Assembly: GCA_009760855.2 (NCBI GenBank)
Contig: WPIO01000067.1
Coordinates: 1,449,001 to 1,513,000, forward strand
Direction: 5' to 3'
From: Cristatella mucedo
Taxonomy: Eukaryota > Bryozoa > Phylactolaemata > Cristatellidae
Length of the DNA: 64,000 nt
Below the pieces are notes generated by a model. That model had not been told where the DNA came from. It saw only the letters and a program-made list of their open reading frames with translations, and made no database searches. This document shows, piece by piece, positions 57,392 to 64,000 of the stretch; the stretch's first letter is position 1, and each line of letters begins with the position of its first letter. The translations under genes and the position numbers were made by a program.

Positions 57392-58335
57392 ACTTAAAAT
57401 TAAATGACGATAAAACCGAACTGCTGCTCCTAGGACACCTTAAGCGTGTTGCTGGATTAAAAGGCTTTGCTCTTCTAATAGGCGATGCTGTTGTGCGACT
57501 ATCACCACGTGCTCGAAATTTAGGTGTCGTTTTCGATAGCTGCCTCAATTTTAAAAGCTTCATTCAGAAGACTACGTCTACAGCTAGCCATCACGTCCGA
57601 TCCCTATCTAAGATTAGGAGCTGTCTTCCACAGTGGCTTGCAAAAGATTTAACTAGCTCCTTAGTTCTGTCTTGACTTGATTATTGTAAATCCCTTTTGG
57701 CTGGGCTACCAAAGAAAGCAGCTAGGCCACTGCAGTTGAGTATGAATATGGCTGCAAGGCTAGTCTTCAGGTCCCGGAGGTTTGACCACGTGTCTCCTTT
57801 GCCAAAAGAGCTAGGATGGCTACCGGTTGAGCAACGGATACAGAGCAAAGCTCTTACGCTGACCCACAAGGCCAAGGCCACGGCTTGGCTCCTTCGTACC
57901 TAGCTGAACTGCTGCACCAGTTTCAGCCTCTTCGCGCCCTCAGGTCCTGTGTGGACAATAAATTAGCTGTTCTATTCCTCCGCTTAAAAACCGTTGGCGC
58001 CAAAAGCTTTAGCTCAGCAGGTCCTAGACTGTGGAACTCGCTCGCACAATTCTTACCCAACGACATCTACTCTTCTGCTGCCGACTATGGCTCATCATTT
58101 TCAGCGGTCCTGAGCTGCTACTTCCGTGCTACTCACCACCTCAACTGCTCTCCTGACTCTGCTATGCTTCCCACTTTCTCTTTGTTGCGTGAGACGAAGT
58201 CTGTTGGCTACCGAATGCGTACCGAAAGCCGCTTAGGCTGTGAGTGCGCTATACAAAAGTCTCCTGCGTAACACCCACATAGTCTGTATGACTTTGTGGA
58301 GTTACATAAGGAGATACATTACATTACATTACGGA
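57392..58335 (+). mobile_element. LINE family 1 3' part (RT thumb to tail)
   Basis: Starts abruptly within LKLNDDKTELLLLGHLK-like sequence, runs through ARNLGVVFDSCLNFKSF, AARLVFRSRRFDHVSPL and the SSAGPRLWNSLAQF block, then the RETKSVGYRM end. The 3' tail is ATACATTACATTACATT (58311-58332). Only a few frameshifts. It is bounded on both sides by minus-strand LINE family 2 sequence. Confidence 0.85.
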
Positions 58336-58339
58336 AGTC

Positions 58340-60440
58340 GGGAATAAATGTTAATACATATGATGGTGCTCACAGAAAACATTTTCCGTTTCTATGACTT
58401 TACATATGCTGCAAAGGAAGGTTGATCCAATGGTTAGTGGTAGCATGCTCAATTTTAACGACCATAACGTGGTTGGCTTATGGCTGACATGCACCACGTC
58501 AACATGAAAATAAACTTAGTGGGTGAAAGCACCGTGTCAGAATCCATAAGCGAAATTCGAAGACGAATCACATGGACCCACTGAATGCTATGATAAATAG
58601 CAGCTCACTTCACCTTCTTCTTCAATGCTGTCAAGTCAGGGTCAAGTCAGGGTCAAGTCAGGGTCAAGTCAGGGTCAAGTCAGGGTCAAGTCAGGGTCAA
58701 GTCAGGGTCGTTGTCGTGACCCAATTCGAAGTGAGCTCCTTTGGCTTTGGAAGCATGCAAACTGAGGGCACGGTCTCCAAAGCGTCTGCGGTTCATACGA
58801 GGTGTAGTTAAATGATCAGATTCATACAAGAGGGTAAGTACGGTGCTAAGCCTGGCGGGGAACTTTTTCCGATAGGTAGGCTAGGCCAAAAATATTAATG
58901 GACCTAAAAGTAAGTGACATAACATTGATCCATGGTGACTTGCATAAATTTTAAGTAGCTCTTTAGTTCTATCTAAGCCACCTCGAATTTTAGTAACGTT
59001 ATGTTGCTTAAACTACGCTCACTTGACTGTGGAGCGGATTTCTCCATCTAGTAAAAGGTCACTTTGGAGCATTAAGTGCATTTCGTGCACCTACTACAGA
59101 AGTGCCACGTGTAGGCATTAAACTATCTTATTTCTTGGTCACAACGTTGAGAGTTGAGATAATCTAACGCACTAAAAAGCTATGAGGGATCAGATAAAAG
59201 GTACAAATGAGTCTGGTTATCTGGATAGAAGTGAAAGCCTAGATTGTGCTTGGCGATCACGTCGCCAAGAGGGAGAGTATAAACCGTGAAAAGAACTGGA
59301 CCGAGGGGCACGGAGCCCTGAGGTGCCCCACCCCCAGTACTTTAGTCGTTCCTCGGACGGCCTTTTTCAGTTTACTTTAATACTCTGCAGTCTTCCACTG
59401 AGATAGGACCTGGACAGTAGGTTGTAGTACTGTGATAGCGATACTCGGGCAAGATGAGAGACGCTTAAGTAGGACTTAGTGATTGATAGAATCAAAAGCT
59501 GCCTAACGATCGAGCTAAACAAGCAGAGGGACTCTACTTAAGTCTGCATTCCTAAGAAAGTCGTTGTAAACCATAAGGAATTCTGACTCAACTGAGTGTT
59601 TAGCTCAAAAGCCAGACTCGAGCTTACTGGTAAGTTTGAAGCTTTAATATAAGAGTTGAGCTAGTCTGCCGAAACTAGTTCCGGTGTCTTCTCTGGGAAT
59701 GGTAGAAGAGAGATCGGGCGGAAGTTGATTGAGCTCTTTTGGTGTAGTGTTTCTTTCTAAATTAGTAGCCTAGCTACAGCTTTTTTGAAAAGTTTTGGGA
59801 CGTGAAATGAGGTTAAGAACATATTTATGATGTTATTTACATATGGCAGTAGCAAATAAATGAATCTTAGAAGTAGAACAGTGGGAATGGGGTCCAGACG
59901 ACTAGTCGTCTATTTTGATGGCGAGATGAGTATCAGGAGGCAGTCACTCGTGGCCTCCTTGAATGTAGACATTGAGGCGATGAATTTTTGAGGGACGAGT
60001 TCAGACAGGATGCTGACGTCCTAGGATGGACTCTCTGACCTTTCCTACCTTGCTGACAAGGAAGCTAGAAAAGGGATCAGCTAAATCACGACAATGATCA
60101 AAAAGTAAGAAGCCAACATGAGAGAGTTTAGGAGGTTGTTGATGGTTTACATTAGCCTTTTTGGATTGTAAGCCTGCGACTAACAATATTTTTTATGAGA
60201 AGCTCAACTCTCTGCCTTAGCAAGGAATCTATATTAGTCCTCGTATGCACATCGACGGACAGTCGCTCCTGATCGGCTGTCTCAAGCTCGTGCTTAGTAG
60301 ACCGAGCTATCGTTCTGTGTCTGGGCTACATACCACAGGCCGTGTGGGCGACGGCTCACGGGGTTTCGCTTAGCCAGAGGCGTCAAATGGTGGAGCATGT
60401 CACCTAGTTTTGTGCCGTACCATTCTACAAGTAATAAATG
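58340..60440 (-). mobile_element. LINE family 2, longest copy, decayed
   Basis: From the 3' side: degraded tail (58360-58620), a 12-bp tandem expansion (58627-58710), then RT. Minus strand at about 59230-59340 reads a [16 protein letters not shown] / [18 protein letters not shown] block matching GVPQGSVLGP...FYADDTQLYL, and at about 59480-59540 the CTGCTTGTTTAGCTCGATCG motif A region seen also at 44.28 kb. Upstream stretches (LTPLAKRNPVSRRPHGLWY at about 60340-60400) fit the linker between endonuclease and RT. Many stops. Confidence 0.7.
58627..58710 (+). repeat. 12-bp tandem repeat inside LINE 2
   Basis: Seven copies of GTCAAGTCAGGG, expanded from a single GTCAAGTCAGGG that is part of the LINE 2 coding end (compare 11461-11473). 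Confidence 0.9.
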
Positions 60441-60970
60441 GTTAGATGATCAATTGAGCAGCAGAGGAGGGTCGGAGAAAACAATCTTGCTCGGACAGCA
60501 CCTATATCAAATGTCAAGGTTTTGCCAAAAATGATTTTGGATGAAAAAGAAGGCACGCACACCCTAGACTGAATGAGATCCGCATGCGGTCAGATGAGCA
60601 GAATAGAATTTTGTATTATAATAGATGATCACCAACAGTTGTCAGACAATATTTGATTGAATGTGGGATGTTTGCAGTTAGTCTAGTTTTGCGCTGGCGC
60701 CACCAAACGAAATGAGTTGGGGCACACAATTAGGCTCTTAAGGGGTTAGTTAAGTTTTCAAACTGAATTGTAACGTTAACAATAACGGGAAAAGATCGAT
60801 GCCTTTCACACAGAATGGAAATGAGATCGGAGGTTACAGGAGAACTTGGTGCTTGGGGTGACAGATTTCTGGCACGATTGGCGGCTTGTTGCGGTAGTGA
60901 CTCGAGACAACAGATTCAAAAGACTGAGTCAAGACGACTGAAACGTTTATCATTTTTAATGGATCTATGG
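60440..60970. other. No recognised feature, probably LINE 2 5' remains
   Basis: Sequence continues the minus-strand LINE 2 copy without identifiable domains. Confidence 0.35.
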
Positions 60971-60974
60971 GTGT

Positions 60975-61043
60975 TTATATATACATATATATATATGTGT
61001 GAGTGTGTGAGTGTGTGTGTGTATGTGTGTGTGTGTGTGTGTT

Positions 61044-61077
<34 letters not shown>
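60975..61077 (+). repeat. TA then TG microsatellite
   Basis: ATATAC stretch followed by TG/TGTA. 61080-62085 beyond it may be the 5' part of the hAT remnant but has no firm motif. Confidence 0.9.
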
Positions 61078-62084
61078 GAGGAAGAGAGGTATTTTGCCCA
61101 ACACAGAAAACAAAAGACTTCAGGAGAAGCGAGAGTAGCGAGCGAGTAGCGAGTAGCAAGTAGCAAGGTACTTGCTTTAAAAAGTTTCTGGAAGAAGGGA
61201 AAGCTACGGAACAGTGAACACACAGAAAATAGACCGAAAAATTGTTATATTCGCAGAGGGACCAAGGAAGAACAGTTGGAGTAATCAAGCAGAACCGAGC
61301 AGACGAGCACGAACAGGAAAGGGAAGGAAGAACCGAGCAGACGAGCACGAACAGGGAAGAGGAGAAAACGAGTGAAGGCAGAAAGCACGACAACGACGGA
61401 AAAGCAAGCAGCTCCGCTTCCGAGGGAAGTTTTGATCCAAAAAAAAAAGAACGTTCGCTCTATGAAGACGAGGTCAGTGACCATTTGGACCGTTTTGGGT
61501 GGTGCGAGCACTACCAGAAGAGATGAAAATGCGAAGTCTTTGACAATTTTCTTAGTGCTGACCCTGAATGATATTGGCTACCTGAAGTTTAACCGAACAT
61601 CGCGTCATTCCGTAACCACTTTGAACTGAACTAGTACCGTGAGGATCAAGCCTTTTTCAGAACGCAGAGGGTCCATATGTTGGAAAATGTCGTAGAGCTA
61701 TGAGCACAGAGCCTGGTTCAAGAGGCAACTTGCTAATGGGCATGACGGTAGCATGACCTGACTGGTCTACACTCCCTCAAACAGTCGGCACGTTGCTTCT
61801 GTAGATCGCATTTTTCTATGTACGCAAAATATTACCGAGCGTCACTTGAATTATCGAACGGGTTCACCCAGTGAAGGAAACCTGAAAACAGAAAAACTGA
61901 TCGCCCATGAAAGAAGCCCTTCTCACCGTCAGGCTTTCACCTCGTGGAAACGAAAGGAAATAGGATGAAGAAATTGAAATAAATTGACATTGACATTGGT
62001 GTCGGGGCATACATCTTATTGGGACAAAAGATGGCAAGAAGTTCCAAAGAGAGTTTTTAGCTGCATCAAGTTCTTAGTTTCTTA

Positions 62085-62345
62085 ACACCCTAGCATTGCA
62101 CGTTCACCAAGAGAGTCTTGGCCTGGCTGGAGAGAAAAACATTGAAAACTTCTTGGATCTTCTAAATCTATCTTGGAAGATTCTCGATCTTCTAGATCAG
62201 TACGATTCTCTTCTGCGATCGCACCTGGACCACGCCAGGAATAGTTCAAAGTCAGTCACTTATCTGTCTCTCCAAATCCAAATTGAGATTCTTAATCTGC
62301 TTGCATCCAAATTCGGAGACAAGCTACGAGCTGTGACAAAGTAAG
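62085..62345 (+). pseudogene. hAT-family transposase fragment (DUF4371/ZMYM1-like)
   Basis: The frame reads ALHVHQESLGLAGEKNIENF, LDLLNLSWKILDLLDQYDSL, LRSHLDHARNSSKSVTYLSL, QIQIEILNLLASKFGDKLRA. It follows the pattern LRGHDES...NRGNFLELLxLLAxYDxxLxxHL...VTYLSxxIQNELIxxxGxxVxxKI of hAT transposases related to ZMYM1/DUF4371. A duplicated KILDLL disturbs the spacing. The upstream zinc-finger part (61.45-61.95 kb) and the downstream DDE/dimerisation parts are not recognisable with confidence. A stop follows at 62342. It is a dead fragment. Confidence 0.55.
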
Positions 62346-62349
62346 GCGA

Positions 62350-64000
62350 AGTAAGTACCGTGGAAATATTTTCGATTCAACTCCTGATTTGGCGCACGCT
62401 CGCAGATGTCTGAGGTATCTCGATGTTGATTTTGCCAACAAAACAGTTATCAGAGTCATTCCAGGGCTCTCTTCAAATCTATACCAAAGATGCTGCAGCA
62501 ATTGAGGATCTCATCTTTGGAAACTTAGAGTCTGACGAAACTTCCTAGCAAGATTGCAGGTCGCATTGCCACGACAAAGAAGCAGTCATTTCTGATAATT
62601 TTCAGGTGTTCAATGAGAATACTGTCCAGAAATTAGGTCAGGTTTTGCTAACTGATAACCACAGCTTGAACCCGGCAGGAGATCATGCTGCACGAACATA
62701 TTTCGTTGCCCTTACCTCTTATGGAACAACAGAGAGTGCCCACTTTGAAAAGTGACGGACTGAAGAAAGTCTTAGCCATCACCGTCAAACGTGACTCTGC
62801 AACAAGGTGCAGTAACAAAGAGCGGAGGCTATCGATGATGTGCTGAACAACGTTGTAGGTCTCTTCTAGAGACTGTCTGGGAACACAATTGAAAAGCTTG
62901 AAGTAAGAAGTGAAGCTATCTGTCACCAATGTCGTATTTGGAACTTCAACTTGTTAGTTCTGTGAAATCTTTAGTACATCTTTAGGAAGATTAATTGCAC
63001 TTCGAAAATACTGCAGGATCCAAAGATCAACTTCAAAGACACCTCTTTCGTTCTCCCCCTTCTTGAGATTGAGTTTTTTCAAGACTTTGAGGAGACCCGT
63101 GCCAAGAATCACTACAAGATTTAAAAAGAGGGTGTGAATTGTGGGGAGTTGCAGTTGAACAGAGAATCTAGAATTTTGAAATCCCCTGCTCTGCCGAAGG
63201 ACACTTACGCCTGGAGAACTCTTTCAAGATATTGATCTCATGGCAGAGGAGGGGATCTCGAAAATAATGATGAACCACATTACTAGCTCCGACAAGAAAT
63301 TACAACTAGGTTTTCCCGGCTCACATATCTTGATGTCAAATTTGGAATCTTGCTGGGAGTTGAGCAGCCATTGAAGCTGCTTGACCAGACCAAACTCCGT
63401 TAGCAATGTCCAGATCTTGAAGGCTTGTAGGCTTGTTTGTTCAGACATTGCTCGAACAGAGCTGTACAACGAAATATGCGACTCTGCAATACTTCATGCC
63501 ACACGTCAAGGCTCGGCACTAAAGACACTACTAGAACTCGTGTCTTTCATTGCCAGCTATTGAGAATGTGTGTTTCCTAATTTGAATTTTAATTTGAATT
63601 TAATTCTTCGTCCAAGTTCTCCACAGCTCTATCAGTTGCCAGATGAGAGCGTTAATTTAGCAAACTAATGATAATCCTGCTCATCTGAGAGCATCGATGG
63701 GAAAAGGTGTGCATTCGGCCTTATTAAGCGTAGAGAAAAAACTGGAAAGTGTTGACTTGCAAACTGTACTAGACCATTTTGTCACGTTCAAGGCTGGAAA
63801 AAATTCCGTAAGTTTAGGTTGTAATAGCTACCTTGTAACTTTGCTACAGTTAATTGAACTGTCTCGACTCGATATTGCCTGCTAGCATATTTTGTAGAAT
63901 TTCTTGTGGGATAAAACTACTTTGCAGCACATTTTGACGAAGCGACGGGTGTCATTCGTTGCTACGTCCCCGGGCGCCAAAAGATCTCGCTAACCTGCTG
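62350..64000. other. Unassigned sequence, possibly hAT-related, at window end
   Basis: Minus-strand patches look protein-like (63470-63230, with LVKQLQWLLNSQQDSKFDIK; 62930-62720, with SFTSYFKLFNCVPRQSLEET). One plus-strand patch near 63697-63885 reads MGKGVHSALLSVEKKLESVD and ends in a stop. None is recognised. They may belong to the decayed transposon or to another gene entering from the right. Confidence 0.3.

Overview
The window is nuclear DNA of an animal, most likely an invertebrate and plausibly an arthropod. Genes are split by GT-AG introns, CpG is not depleted, and the sequence is crowded with non-LTR retrotransposon remains, tRNA-headed SINEs and very long microsatellites. There is no operon structure and no prokaryotic signal. 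I cannot name the species.

The only confidently recognised protein-coding genes are a cluster of secreted lipocalins of the apolipoprotein D/Lazarillo type. All share four coding exons with the same intron phases (0, 2, 1). Four copies look intact: lipocalin A (4072-7383, minus, 184 aa), D (26025-28203, plus, 188 aa), E (36583-37909, plus, 188 aa) and G (47192-50194, minus, 186 aa). Lipocalin C (18034-24145, minus) is a pseudogene and a tandem relative of A, with a long LINE in its third intron. Lipocalin F (about 43712-43832, plus) is an orphan, frameshifted first exon that keeps its promoter. D and G, with their flanks, form a large inverted duplication (about 25.43-28.33 kb against 47.06-50.84 kb), with E and F between the arms. 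A, C and F share a conserved promoter block.

The rest is mostly repeats. LINE family 1 (TACATT-tailed) has about nine copies, one nearly full length at 19.95-23.1 kb. LINE family 2 (ATT-tailed) has about a dozen fragments, the longest at 58.34-60.44 kb. Two SINE types are present: type a with a generic tail, and type b whose 3' end matches LINE family 2. A dispersed 0.6-0.75 kb repeat carries a tRNA-like head at both ends (44.95-46.28 and 53.25-53.98 kb). The last 2 kb hold a decayed hAT-like (DUF4371/ZMYM1-type) transposase fragment.

The most unusual object is at 33.89-35.85 kb. It is a 2 kb segment whose two ends carry arrays of GGACATTCCCC in opposite orientation. Inside are a plant-type telomere repeat array (TTTAGGG), about 22 copies of GGGTTTTC, and a reading frame with an AT-hook-like GRPKK next to a canonical PCNA-binding motif (QPSISSYF). 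It looks like an uncatalogued DNA transposon, or a degraded member of a known superfamily. A second unusual feature is a set of near-perfect short-loop hairpins, several in and around lipocalin E.

Region by region: 0-4 kb LINE debris and simple repeats; 4-7.6 kb lipocalin A; 8-16 kb unassigned sequence, a LINE 2 copy, SINEs and AT arrays; 16-18 kb LINE 1; 18-24.4 kb pseudogene C; 25.4-28.3 kb lipocalin D; 28-33 kb mostly anonymous with LINE and SINE; 33.9-35.9 kb the telomere-repeat element; 36-38 kb lipocalin E; 38-43 kb GC-rich anonymous sequence, a GA array and LINE 2; 43.4-47 kb lipocalin F remnant, LINE 2 and the composite repeat; 47-50.8 kb lipocalin G; 51-57 kb repeats; 57-60.5 kb nested LINEs; 61-64 kb hAT remnant and unassigned sequence.
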